A stretch of DNA of 64,000 nt from CAWCTD01 sp963798455 (GTDB taxonomy: Bacteria; Acidobacteriota; Terriglobia; Bryobacterales; Bryobacteraceae). This document shows, piece by piece, positions 35,331-45,464 of this stretch (positions within the stretch are counted from its first letter, which is position 1; every line of letters begins with the position of its first letter). A program made the position numbers and the translations under genes. Location: the NCBI GenBank assembly GCA_963798455.1, contig CAWCTD010000003.1:186001-250000 (forward strand), read 5' to 3'. The notes under the pieces were generated by a model, which saw only the letters and a list, made by a program, of their open reading frames with translations, was not told the DNA's origin and did not search any database.

Positions 35331-35682
35331 TCGCCGACCTGGCTGATACGCTCAGGGCGGCCGAGCCGCCGGCAATGAAATCTCGACGCTTCATTCTTCG
35401 CACCTCTCGCATATTAACTCACGGAATGCCTTCGATGTCAATTGTTCGATTCAGATCCCGAGGAAGTCGAGCTAAAGCCTGCGTGGGCTCTATCGAAGTG
35501 AGACCTCTTACACAGGCCGGGGCAGGTATTTGCAGGAGTAATCCCGCAGTCTGTAGAATCAATCTGACGTGGCCGTTTGTATTGTCCAAGACTACGTATT
35601 TTTCTGGGGTGTCGTGGTCGCTTTAAAAGCGAGGCAAATTTCTGTATTATCGTCATTATTTAAGTCGGAAGCGCAGAGAACT

Positions 35683-35871
35683 GACGACTCGCACGACAAT
35701 GAGTGCGACACGACCGACACCAAGGGGCTCGGCGAACGGGCCACGATTCCAGTTGCTGCGGCGATTGCGGATGCTTTCTCGAATGCAGCCGGCATACGGA
35801 TCACGGCGTCCATCACCGTGCCGCAAGTCATCGGTTTTGTGGCCGAGCGCAGGAAACGGGGGCGAGTCAAG
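35683..35871 (+). pseudogene. C-terminal remnant of the molybdenum hydroxylase large subunit
   Basis: The frame reads DECDTTDTKGLGERATIPVA and then ITASITVPQVIGFVAERRKR, matching the last 60 residues of the subunit at 26463. The catalytic region GLGE is kept but the rest of the protein is deleted. The normal stop TGA is CGA here and the next gene's ATG is AAG, so the frame reads straight into the FAD subunit sequence. Confidence 0.85.
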
Positions 35872-36842
35872 CTGGGCAAGTTCTCTTACAAACGTGTAGG
35901 GTCGATCAAAGAGGCTGTGGAAGCGGCGAGCCGACCTGGGGCACGGAATGTGGTAGGTGGCACGGATCTGCTGGCATGTCTGCGGGATGAGGTGTTCACA
36001 GCGGCCACCGTCGTGAGTGTCAGCGGCAGAAAGGGGCTCAAGGGTATGAGCGGGAGGCCGGGCGGTGGTCTGCGCGTCCGGGCGCTGACTACCTTGTCGG
36101 AAATCGCGGACCACTGGCAGGTGTTGGCCTCCTACCCGGTCCTGGCGCAGGCGGCGGCTTCGGCCGCCAGTCCGCAACTGCGCAATCAAGGGACTATCGG
36201 GAGGAAGCTGTGTCAGCGGCCTCGCTGCTGGTACTTTCGCGGTGATTTCCATTGCCTGCGCAAAGGTGGGGAGAGCTGCTTTGCCGTGTTGGGGGAGAAC
36301 CAGTTCCACTGCGTCTTCGGCGGACAGCTCTGTTTCATCGTCCATCCATCAGACACGGCCCAGGCGCTCGTTGCGCTCGACGCTAGGATTACTATTGTGG
36401 GGCCGAAGGGCGCGCGGACCGTTCCGCTGGCTTCGTTCTTCGCGCTGCCGAAGGACAATGCGCTGAAGGAGAACGTGCTCGTGCCGGCGAATTAGTGACT
36501 GAAATTCTGATTGACCCACCCCACCCCGGTGCCCGCAGCATGTACCGGAAGGTGCGGCAGCGCGGCGCGTTCGACTTCGCGATGGTGGGAGCCGCCATCA
36601 TGGTAGCGATGGCAGATGGCAAGGTGCGGACAGCGCGTGTGGTGCTCAGCGGCGTAGCGCCTGCCCCATGGAGGTCTACGGAGGCGGAAGAGGCACTGGT
36701 GGGAAAATCGCTCGATGCCGTAGCCGCGGCAGAAGCGGCTGCAGCGGCGGTGAAGGACGCTATACCCCTTCCCCAGAACGAATACAAGGTGTCGCTTGTC
36801 CAGGGCATGTTAGAAGAGACGCTGGTCCCGCTCGCAGCATGA
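35872..36842 (+). pseudogene. Decayed FAD-binding subunit (paralogue of 28719)
   Basis: The sequence follows the intact paralogue (LGKFSYKRVGSIKEAVEA ... VVGGTDLLACLRDEVF ... CQRPRCWYFRGDFHCLRKGG). Damage is clear: the start is AAG, the flavin motif TIGGN is TIGRK, and one base is lost near 36491, where copy 1 has GTTCCAGGCGAGGTG and this copy GTGCCGGCGAATTAG. The frame stops there and resumes as TEILIDPPHPGARSMYRKV from 36495 to the end. Not functional. Confidence 0.9.
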
Positions 36843-37062
36843 GAAGTAGGGGCCAAGGGGGCTACTCGGCTGCGTGCGTGCTCATCGCCTCGATGAGACG
36901 TAGACACCTCGGGTGCTGACCATTTGTGCAGATACCTATCGGAGCAGGGGCGCTGTTTGTTGCTGTGCTTGTAGGTATACTCCCGCATACCTGTAGGATT
37001 CAGCCTTCCCCCGGGATAAAGCTCGGCCTAAGTTGTAGAAGTTTGCTTTGCTTAGGATTGAC

Positions 37063-37090
37063 TTGACTTTCGGATGGATCAGCGTATCAT
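37063..37090 (+). promoter_or_regulatory. Retained promoter copy before the second receptor
   Basis: TTGACT (37063-37068) and TATCAT (37085-37090), 16 bases apart, are the counterpart of the promoter at 29909. They could still drive the receptor at 37239. Confidence 0.5.
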
Positions 37091-37142
37091 GTTGCTGAGT
37101 GGGTGATCTCGCCCGAACGGCGTTCCTCAAGGAGGACTGAAG

Positions 37143-37226
37143 ATGAAGTCCGTTTTCCGGCTGGCAAGTGCGGTCTCGGTGCTCTCAATGGTTGCATGGG
37201 CCCAAGTGAGCGAATCCTCCACGTAA
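37143..37226 (+). pseudogene. Orphan receptor signal peptide (27 codons)
   Basis: ATG 37143 with AAGGAGG upstream encodes MKSVFRLASAVSVLSMVAWA, then QVSESST and a stop. It matches the first 21 residues of the receptor at 29989 up to AWAQ and then diverges. The duplicated receptor gene was evidently cut here and joined to another receptor gene, which begins 12 bases downstream with its own Shine-Dalgarno. The peptide may still be translated as a leader. Confidence 0.75.
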
Positions 37227-37238
37227 AAGGAGACATAA

Positions 37239-40200
37239 ATGACGATCAGACTCTCGTTGTTGGTTTCTTTTTCGGCTGCGACGCTGTGTTTCGCCCAGTC
37301 CGAGCGCGGCAACATCAGGGGGGTGGTCACGGATGCCACCGGGGCGAGCGTCGCCAACGCGCCGGTGAGCATCACCAGTAGCACCACCAACATTTCGGCG
37401 CACGCCGTAACTAGCAATGCAGGCGAATACACCGCCCCCAACCTGGGGCCAGGCGTATACAGGATCGAGATTACCGCACCCGGCTTCCGGCGCTTTGTGG
37501 CGGATGGCGTCACGCTCACGGCCGGCACCACCATCCGCATGGACGCGCAGCTTCAGCTCGGGCAGGTGACCGAATCGATAGAAGTTCACGCGCAGGCGGC
37601 CCAGATGAAGACGGAGGACGCCAAGATCACGACCGCGATTGAGAATCGAATGGTGGACCAACTGCCGCTGGTGGTGGGAGGCACGCTGCGCAACTCGTTC
37701 GACCTGGTCTCCACCGCACCCGAGGCGACCATCATCGGAACCACGGGCGCCGCCACCACGGTCCTGGGCGGGGGCCAGGGGCAGAGCTTCGGTGCGACGC
37801 TGGACGGGTTGTCGGTGATGGGTAACCAAGTGCAACCTAGCCAGACGCAGCACATCGCGGTCCTTGAGCCATCGGTGGAAGCGCTCACCGAGTTCGCCGT
37901 GGATACCAGTGGTTTCAAGGCAGAGTACGGCCAAGGCGGCGGCGGCATGATTACGTTCGCCTCCAAGTCCGGCACCAATGATTTTCACGGCACCGTATAC
38001 GAGTTTCTCCGCAACGACGACCTGGATGCCCGCGGCTTTTTCGCGCCCACGCGCTCCGTTTACAAGCAGAACGATTTCGGCGTGGCCACGGGCGGTCCGG
38101 TTGAGATCCCGAAGCTCTATCACGGCCGGAACAGGACCTTTTTTTTCCTCTCCTACGAGGGCTTCCGCAATCGCGCCGGCAACAATGGCTCCATCATGAC
38201 GGTACCCACGCCCGAGATGTACCAGGGCAACTTTTCCAACTGGGTGAACTCGAAGGGCCAGTTACTGCAGATCTACGACCCAGCGAGCACGAGCCCTAAT
38301 CCCAACGGCAGCGGGTTTGTGCGCAATCCGTTCCCCGGCAACCAGATCCCTCTCTTGCGCTTCAGTTCGGTTACTAAGGAGATCCTGCCCTATGCGGAGC
38401 CGGTGACTCCGAATCGGCCCGGCCTTGTCCCGGGTACGCCCGGATATGTGACGAACAACTACATCTCGAGTGGCGGCGACACGGTCAGCCCGGCCGATAA
38501 AGGCAGCGTGAAAATCGATCAGAACTTCGGATTCGCGAATCACCTGGCTTTCCTGTACAACCGCGGCCGCACCAATACCGGTCCTGGACCCGCCGGCCCT
38601 CCTGGTCTGCCCCTGCCGCTGTATACCACAGATCTTATGGAGTTCGACGGCTCGGCCTATCGCATGAGTGACGACTGGACCTTTTCACCGCGCATGATCA
38701 ACCATTTTTCGATCGGCGGCAATAAGATGATCAAAGATAGCTGGTCCTCCGAATTTCGGCAGAACTGGAAAAGCAAAGGGGTGTGCATTCCGAACGCGGT
38801 CGATTGCAACGCCAACTTTCCGGAGGTTACGTTCAGCGAATTCACGTCCTGGGGCGCGGCGGCGGAGAGCGGCACGGAGCAGCCGTCGTGGTCGCTCACG
38901 GATGCGCTGAGCTACATCCATGGCGCGCATAGCGTGAAATTCGGTTATGCTTTCGAAAGCGTGCGCGCCAACGGCTTCGGGCAGCAGAACATCGCGGGGA
39001 TGGGGCGCTTCAGCTTTCTCGAAACAGCAGTGCCCGGCGCCACCTCGTTCACCAGCGGCAGTTCGTTCGCGTCGTTCCTGCTGGGCGCCGTGGACTCGGC
39101 AGCTACAGAAACGGTGCGCTACCTTCCCCAGACCTGGGACTATCATGGCTTCTACGCGCAGGACGACTGGCGGGTCACCAACAAGCTGACGCTGAATATC
39201 GGCCTGCGCTACGAATTCACTTTGCCGCCTGTCTCCCCGGACGGCGACCAGTACTCCGATTTCTCGCCCACCACGCCGAACCCCGCGGTCAACAATTATC
39301 CCGGGGCCCTGATTTTCGCCGGTTCCGGGCCGGGCAGGACGGGCAAGCGCTCGCTGGTTCCCGGCTGGTATGGCGGCTGGGGACCGCGCTTGGGCGTGGC
39401 TTATTCAGTCAATTCGAAAACCACCATTCGCGCCGGAGGCTCGCGCAGTTTCGGGCGCATTGGCATGCTAGACGGCAGCAGTCACTATGCCGGCTTTTCC
39501 GGGCAGTACAGCTTCGTCTCATCCGACCAGGGCATCACCCCGGCATTCTACTGGGACCAGGGACTGCCCTCGTATCCGCTGCCGCCGCAGATGGATCCCG
39601 CTTTTTCCAATAACACCTCTGTCGACTACTGGAACGGGAAGAACTCCGTCCGCCCGCCCGAGGCGCTCGACTGGACCTTCTCCATTCAGCGGCAGCTCTC
39701 GAACAGCACGGTGCTCGAGGCCGACTACCATGCCGTCGCCGGGGTGCATCTGCAGGCCGGGATCATGAATATCAACCAGGTGCCGATGTCGATCGTGAAC
39801 CAGTTGATCCAGCAATATGGTCCCACGCAGGCGATCGCGCTCCTCAACTCGAACATCTCGTCGGTGCAGGCCGCGGCGGCCGGTATCCCGGTGCCGTATC
39901 CGAACTTTACTAATCCCTCGGTGCAGCGAGCGCAGACCGTTAGCCAGGCGCTGCGCCCGTATCCGCAATATCTGACGATCGACACGAGTCAAGGCGGCGG
40001 CGATAAGACCGGTCACTCCAACTACCAGGCGCTGCTACTGAAGCTGAGCCGCCGCTTGTCGGGCGGGCTGACCTTCCAGTGGAGCTACGCGCTTTCCAAG
40101 CTGCTGACCGATAGCGATGGTTACATGGCCGCCGGCGGATATGCCGAGGATAACGGAAACCGGCGCCTGGAGAAGTCCATCGGTGCATACGACCAGACGC

Positions 40201-40781
40201 ACGTCGTCAAGTTCAATACCATTTACGAGCTCCCTTTCGGAAAAGGGAAGCGCTGGCTGACGCGCGGGTTCGCCAACGGGGCACTGGGCGGATGGCGCCT
40301 CAGCTCCACCCAGGCTTACTCCAGCGGCCTCCCGCTGGCGGTCTCACGCAATGCCACGCTGCCCATCTTTAACAATCAAAGCCCCGTAAATAACGCAGTT
40401 AGCACTGCTAACAATCGCCCGTGGATCACGACGTACGATGGCTGGCGCGCCCCTTACAGCGGCAGCTTCGATCCAAATGCGGATTTGTATCTGCAGGCGT
40501 CGGCATTCCCCGTCCAGCCGAGCTACCTACTTGGGAACGCCACCCGCTTAAACCCGAAGGTTCGCGGGTTCGCGACCCTTAATGAGAATGTGAGCTTGGG
40601 CAAATCGTTCAATATCACGGAGCAATTTCGGCTGGAGTTTCGCGCGGAGACGTTCAATCTTCTCAATCGCACAGTGTTCTCCAACCCCAACACGAGTCTG
40701 AACAGCACCACGTTCGGCGTGGTTTCAAGGCAGGCGAATTCGCCGCGGCAGATGCAGTTTGCGCTCAAGTTGTACTGGTAA
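37239..40781 (+). CDS. Oar-like TonB-dependent receptor, second
   Basis: 1180 residues. The signal peptide MTIRLSLLVSFSAATLCFA is followed by a regulatory-like domain (IRGVVTDATGASVANAPVSI), a plug (EYGQGGGGMITFASKSG) and a barrel ending KLYW. GGAG lies ahead of the ATG. It is similar in design to the receptor at 29989 (shared FFFLSYEGFRNR and PEMYQGNFSNW) but is a different gene. It is the substrate import step nearest to the truncated dehydratase and the MFS transporter, and is fully open. Confidence 0.92.
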   Translation: MTIRLSLLVSFSAATLCFAQSERGNIRGVVTDATGASVANAPVSITSSTTNISAHAVTSNAGEYTAPNLGPGVYRIEITAPGFRRFVADGVTLTAGTTIRMDAQLQLGQVTESIEVHAQAAQMKTEDAKITTAIENRMVDQLPLVVGGTLRNSFDLVSTAPEATIIGTTGAATTVLGGGQGQSFGATLDGLSVMGNQVQPSQTQHIAVLEPSVEALTEFAVDTSGFKAEYGQGGGGMITFASKSGTNDFHGTVYEFLRNDDLDARGFFAPTRSVYKQNDFGVATGGPVEIPKLYHGRNRTFFFLSYEGFRNRAGNNGSIMTVPTPEMYQGNFSNWVNSKGQLLQIYDPASTSPNPNGSGFVRNPFPGNQIPLLRFSSVTKEILPYAEPVTPNRPGLVPGTPGYVTNNYISSGGDTVSPADKGSVKIDQNFGFANHLAFLYNRGRTNTGPGPAGPPGLPLPLYTTDLMEFDGSAYRMSDDWTFSPRMINHFSIGGNKMIKDSWSSEFRQNWKSKGVCIPNAVDCNANFPEVTFSEFTSWGAAAESGTEQPSWSLTDALSYIHGAHSVKFGYAFESVRANGFGQQNIAGMGRFSFLETAVPGATSFTSGSSFASFLLGAVDSAATETVRYLPQTWDYHGFYAQDDWRVTNKLTLNIGLRYEFTLPPVSPDGDQYSDFSPTTPNPAVNNYPGALIFAGSGPGRTGKRSLVPGWYGGWGPRLGVAYSVNSKTTIRAGGSRSFGRIGMLDGSSHYAGFSGQYSFVSSDQGITPAFYWDQGLPSYPLPPQMDPAFSNNTSVDYWNGKNSVRPPEALDWTFSIQRQLSNSTVLEADYHAVAGVHLQAGIMNINQVPMSIVNQLIQQYGPTQAIALLNSNISSVQAAAAGIPVPYPNFTNPSVQRAQTVSQALRPYPQYLTIDTSQGGGDKTGHSNYQALLLKLSRRLSGGLTFQWSYALSKLLTDSDGYMAAGGYAEDNGNRRLEKSIGAYDQTHVVKFNTIYELPFGKGKRWLTRGFANGALGGWRLSSTQAYSSGLPLAVSRNATLPIFNNQSPVNNAVSTANNRPWITTYDGWRAPYSGSFDPNADLYLQASAFPVQPSYLLGNATRLNPKVRGFATLNENVSLGKSFNITEQFRLEFRAETFNLLNRTVFSNPNTSLNSTTFGVVSRQANSPRQMQFALKLYW

Positions 40782-41015
40782 ACGTATTAGGAGCAGTTCA
40801 AGTCTTGGCTCGTGTCGGAAAAGTTGAATTGCCGTTGAATGCCTTTCGATACAGCAGGTTGTGGACTGAGGAGGTCGTGCAGAACAGAGATCCCTTATCC
40901 GTTCAGGGAGGGTTCGCCAGATCGGCGAGCGGAACAGGACTGAGGTGGTAACTGCGAACGTTATCAGGAAGCAACTGCCACTGGCTTCCTGTCCCAGGCG
41001 GGTCATTGGCTGGAC

Positions 41016-41858
41016 GTGGGCTGGACGCCGGAAGAGTGCCTTCGCACCAAAGAACCGGGCTATACGGTCGCCAAGATGGACGCCCTCGATCTCAACAATA
41101 ACCTCGTGCAGCAATCGGCCATGGTCCGCGAGGGGGTTCGCAAAGTCGCGGCCATTCGCAAAGCGGTAGGAGACGATTTCGATATCGCCGTCGACGCTCA
41201 TGGGCACTGCACCACCACGATGGCGATCGATTTCTGCACGCGTGCGGAGGAGTATAACCTGTTATTTGTCGGGGAGCCGACGCAGCTCGAAGACCTGGGT
41301 GAGCTTGCCTTGTTGCGCGACAAGACCACAACGCACCTGGCGACCGGTGAGCGATCGTTCACCAAGTATGGCTTTGCGGATTTCTGCTCCCGCCACCTGG
41401 TGGACTACCTACAACCCGACGTATGCCACGCCGGGGGCATCCTCGATCTGAAGAAAATCGGCGTGCTGGCGGAAACGTACCGCGTGAACCTGGCGCCGCA
41501 CGATCGGCAGAGCTACGTCAGCACCATGGCATCGCTGCACGTGGATGCGAGAACCCCGAGCGCCGGGATTCAGGAATCAAATCTCACCAATTCTTCCCCC
41601 ACAAATAACGCAGCTGACGGTAACAGAACTCCGTGGATTCAGGAACTGTTCGAGGGCGCGGGTGCGCAGATCAAGGACGGCTACGCCGAACTGCCCACCC
41701 GTCCGGGCCTGGAAGTGACTTTGAACGAAAAAGTGGCGGCAGCGCACCCATACAAGCCCACGAACCGCCCGGAATCCGGTCAGGGTCTGCCTTTGCGCAA
41801 AAGCAGCGAAGGGACATCGGCTCGTGGCGCGTATTTCTCCCGGACCATCACCAAATAG
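41016..41858 (+). pseudogene. Enolase-superfamily dehydratase, N-terminally truncated
   Basis: The frame starts inside the protein (TPEECLRTKEPGYTVAKMDA) and lacks the capping domain and any start signal. The barrel part is recognisable: VDAHGHCTTTMAID, a degenerate LLFVGEP where the metal-binding Glu of FVEEP is Gly, LATGERSF, LQPDVCHAGGILD and VNLAPHDRQ. With the cap missing and a metal ligand lost it cannot be active. The last 25 codons overlap the 3' end of the MFS gene. It is related to, but distinct from, the dehydratase at 15629. Confidence 0.75.
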
Positions 41859-43078
41859 GACAGAACCCCGAGCACGAGGAAAAACCAGATTGCTTGCATG
41901 GGCGCTTTGTAGCTGCCGGTTTGCTGTTTCAGCCAGCCGGTGAGTATTGGGGCGACGATACCGGCGACACTCGCTGAGCAATTCTGCACGCCGGAGATCC
42001 GCCCGATGGCGGCGGCCGGAATCAGGGTCTGCGTGAGTGCCCAGTAGTTAGCCGTTGCCAGGCCCAGGCCCGAAAGCGACACGACCGCGAAAATCAGGGC
42101 CACAGTTAGCGAGGAAGATTGCGCACCGATCAGCTCCGTGCACGCGACGGCAAAACCAGCGATCGTGAACCACTTCCGCACTGCGACCGGATTGCCCCCG
42201 CGCGCAATGATCCGGTCAGCAGCCCAGCCCGCCAGCGCGGCCACAATCGCCATGCCGCCAAAGCTAAAGAACGTGTACAGGCCCATCCTGGAAAGCGTGA
42301 GGTGGCGCTGCTCGACGAAATAGGCGGGCATCCAGGTCATGCAGAAGTATACGAAGTACATGTAGCAGAACGTCGCGATTACGGTGCCCCACGTCACCGG
42401 GCTGAACATGATCCGACGGAAAGGAATGGTTCTTCCTCCCGCCTTCTTCGTTGCCTCTTTAGCAAGCTGCCGGTCGTCGTCTTTGACCAGAACCATCCAC
42501 GGTATCAGCCATATGAGACCGCCCAGCCCGATCATGAGGAACATGACCCGCCAGTCGTACAGCATAATCAGATACGCGGCCAACGGAGTCCCAATAGCCG
42601 GTCCGATCTTCGTCCCGGTCATGTAAAGGCCAACAGCGAGGCCGCGTTCCTTTTCGACAAAGTTGAAGCGGATCCACCGGTAGCTCGCCGGCGAGACGAC
42701 CGATTCGCCGATACCTAGGACGACGCGCAGGGCGGTCAACTGCCGTGCAGAGCGCGCAAAGGCGGTCCCGGCCGCAGCTAGACACCAGAACAGGAAGCTG
42801 ATGGTATATGGCAACTTCACGCCATATCGGTCGACCACCCATCCGGCCGGGATCTGAAGTGCGGCATAAGCCCAGAAAAACGCCGAGTTAAGCGCACCCC
42901 GGTCTGTATCCGAAAGCTGGAAGGACTTGATAAAGTCTGGCACCGCGAGGGCTACCGACAGGTTGGAACGCGATGCATAGGCGATGATCATTCCCAGGCT
43001 CAACAGCCCGATGACCACCCACCGTCGGCCACCCCCCACACTCGCGTCGGGTACGAGCGACGCAGCTGTGCTTGCCAT
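41780..43078 (-). CDS. MFS transporter, hexuronate/galactonate (ACS) type
   Basis: 432 residues with twelve hydrophobic segments. Family features are SRSNLSVALAVPDF in helix 1, the loop motif PAGWVVDRYGVKLP, and the gate-like GESVVSPASYRWI. Members of the anion:cation symporter group import hexuronates, galactonate, glucarate or organic anions with protons. In this locus it would move the sugar acid across the inner membrane after outer-membrane import. It is convergent with the truncated dehydratase. No clear operator was seen. Confidence 0.85.
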   Translation of the reverse strand: MASTAASLVPDASVGGGRRWVVIGLLSLGMIIAYASRSNLSVALAVPDFIKSFQLSDTDRGALNSAFFWAYAALQIPAGWVVDRYGVKLPYTISFLFWCLAAAGTAFARSARQLTALRVVLGIGESVVSPASYRWIRFNFVEKERGLAVGLYMTGTKIGPAIGTPLAAYLIMLYDWRVMFLMIGLGGLIWLIPWMVLVKDDDRQLAKEATKKAGGRTIPFRRIMFSPVTWGTVIATFCYMYFVYFCMTWMPAYFVEQRHLTLSRMGLYTFFSFGGMAIVAALAGWAADRIIARGGNPVAVRKWFTIAGFAVACTELIGAQSSSLTVALIFAVVSLSGLGLATANYWALTQTLIPAAAIGRISGVQNCSASVAGIVAPILTGWLKQQTGSYKAPMQAIWFFLVLGVLSYLVMVREKYAPRADVPSLLLRKGRP

Positions 43079-43416
43079 GAGACTAGACCTCAGCTAAGAT
43101 CCTCATGTAGAACTTCTGGGTCAGAACAATCGTCCACGGGGCATCTTTCTGTGGATGCTCCAGGCCGGCCGTCAGTCGAAGATTGCAGCAACGGGGCTGA
43201 AAAGCTGTTAAGATCCGACCACCACACAAGAGTTGGTGCGAGCATGGGGGGCCCCCCGCCTACGCCACAGAAGTGTGGGAGTGCGAGATCGCTGAGTAGA
43301 CGTTGAGCGCCCACGACAGTGCAACCGCTCGCCTCCCGGTTCGCGCCTCGCAGGGACTCCCCGGGGAGGCAGTCTTATCCCAAGGTGCAGCCACTCCCAT
43401 CGCTGAGTGAACACGG
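43079..43416. other. Intergenic stretch, no gene supported
   Basis: About 340 bases between the MFS gene start and the response regulator stop. I see no conserved frame, promoter pair or structure in it. Confidence 0.4.
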
Positions 43417-44029
43417 TCATTGGAGCAAGCAGTTCTCGAGAGCGTAACGCGTTAGCTCTGCATTGGTGTTCATCCTCATCTTTTTGAGAAGACGTCTTCG
43501 ATAGGTGCAGACAGTTTTTATGCTAATCTTCAAATCCAAGGCGATGTGCGTCCCTCGGCGTCCAGTTGCCAGCGCTAGCATAACCTCGTACTCACGCCGT
43601 GAAAGCAATTCGTGACCAGCAGCAGTTTCAGCAAGCGGAGCATTCACATACTTATGGCCTCCGAGGATGGCGCGAAGAGCTAGAGCCACTTCGTCCGATC
43701 CACTGTCTTCAGTGATGTACCCGGCGGCACCGGCGCGCAGGGCACGTGTGGCGAAGTGCTCTTCTGAGGGCATGCCAAAAATCAGAACGGGGGTGTCGGG
43801 TCGCGCTTGTTGGATGTCTCGGAGGACGTTCAAACCCGCTCTTGCCGGTCATCGATAGTTCTAACACAACAGCATCCCAGTCGCAGCTCCGAATCTGATC
43901 TGCGGCTTGCTGGGCAGGCTGTGCCTTCGCGATCAATGAGCCCTGAATCTGGGTTTCCAGCATCGACCTGAGACCTTCGAGCACGACGGGGTGGTCACCC
44001 GTCAAGAGGATTCTCACAGTTTCAGACAT
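43417..44029 (-). pseudogene. LuxR/NarL-type response regulator with a frameshift
   Basis: The receiver half starts MSETVRILLTGDHPVVLEGL and runs to MTGKSG; the second half continues one frame over as LNVLRDIQQARPDTPVLIFG, then a LuxR HTH (LSRREYEVMLALATG ... IALDLKISIKTVCTYRRRL). One extra T near 43834 (GGGTTTGAAC instead of GGGTTGAAC) explains the break. The phosphate-accepting Asp (usual LLDLSMPG) is Glu in VVLELSMTG, so the protein would not be phosphorylated normally. Either a recent pseudogene or a sequence error; the Glu change is independent of that. Confidence 0.8.
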
Positions 44030-45464
44030 TACAATCGCCTTTCGCCCGTTGTTTCGACCTCTAGACTGATATATCACTTCCGCAGGAGGGACGTCAAGCG
44101 CCCTTCAAGAGCGCTCCTTCTCGAGCGCGTCGACCATGCCGCGCCATGCTCGACAGGCGCACGCTGTCAAGTGGGGGTGAGCGCTCGTGGGGACACGGGT
44201 GGGGTGGATTCTGCCCAGGGGCAAGGGTGGGCTGGGCAGTTCCGAACCGCTCGTGTGCTGTCTACCGAGTGGTTTCCGGCCTTGCCCACTTGTGGCTACC
44301 GGAAATCCCCTCTGTGCCCAGAAGCGACTCACCGCAGGCCTCGGGGGAGCCGAAGGCCTTCCGGGAGTCCGAAAGAGTAGGCAGGAAGCGGCTGGGCCTC
44401 AAGGTGCGGTTAGTCGTTTGTGGCGACCGGATCGGGCTCGCCGGTGGGATAGCGCTCCGAGCCATAGCCTTTGCGACGCACCTGTCCCGGAGGAGGAGCG
44501 AGGCGCCGTTGGTCTCAGGCTGCCCGACGTTCGTAGCGATGGTGCAGGCTACCAACCTGAGGCACAGCCACGACTAGCCGCATGTCTGGAAGCTAGACCG
44601 GCCAGAATAAGGGCGTGGGTTGGCGCATTCTCGCACCGCCCCTCACCGCAGCATGGCACTCAGGATTTGAGCAAGCCATTTGGAATCAATGTCTTTGCCG
44701 ACGTTGCTCCGCCGCGAAATACCCTTTGTTTGACTGGGGGAGCCAAACCCTCCATTTGTTATCTGGCGCTGCCACTTGACGATTACCGGCAGCGTGGAAA
44801 ACGCCTCGTAGCCAATGAACCGCAGTGCAATGGCCGAGACCGACGTGTACGCCGAGTAGGTCAGAGTTCCCCGTTTGCCCGCGAGAGCCAGGTAGTCGTA
44901 CCCCGAGTGATGCCCCACGGGGTGCAGAGGAGGGATCGTAATCGCGCTGTGGTCGAGTACCGCTCACCTGATGAAACAGCAGCCTCGCAAAAGTCGCCGT
45001 CCGGCGCGTGCCGGCCGAAGATTGCCTGCACCGTGACGGGCTCATCCGCCGTAACAAGTCCGCAGACGGCCTGCACCGGCGCGCCGACCTTCTCCGCCTC
45101 GTAGCACCTCAGGCCCCGGCCGGGGGCGGAACGCTGTCGTTCAGCGTGCTCTGGTTCCCCAATCCTCCTGTAAACGCCGACGCCACGCTGGCGCCGTTAT
45201 CACCATAGAGACTGACCGAGCAGCTGCCAGCCGCGGTTCCGGAACTGATGGCGCACAGCCCGATGGTCGACTTCTTGGCTTCCTCCAGTTGACAGGAGGC
45301 GTTTGTTGACGGCCCCGTATAGGCTGGCAGCGCGCGTTGTGCGGCGTAGGCCTGCTCGGAGTGGCCTGCACCGCGGGTACTCCCGTGCGGCGACTTGGGC
45401 CACAAGGGCGCATGGCTGGCAAGCCTGAGGTTTGATCGGCGCGCGTCGATTTCAAGGAATGCTA
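44030..45464. other. Gene-poor stretch with unrecognised protein remnants
   Basis: No intact gene. On the minus strand pieces of protein-like sequence occur in shifting frames: ADEPVTVQAIFGRHAPDGDF, GTAAGSCSVSLYGDNG and SGYDYLALAGKRGTLTYSAY. They suggest one decayed secreted protein, but I do not recognise the family. The remainder is empty as far as I can see. Confidence 0.4.

Larger units (their letters stand above)
35355..37226 (+). repeat. Duplicated block, copy 2 (decayed)
   Basis: It matches copy 1 in order: PIG-L leader, promoter region (to about 35683), then a jump to sequence like 28540 onward through the FAD subunit, the intergenic region with promoter, and the receptor leader up to GCATGGGCCCAA at about 37201. 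The part equivalent to about 25807-28540 (2.7 kb) is missing. By eye the two copies agree at roughly three quarters to four fifths of bases, so the duplication is not recent. Confidence 0.88.
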
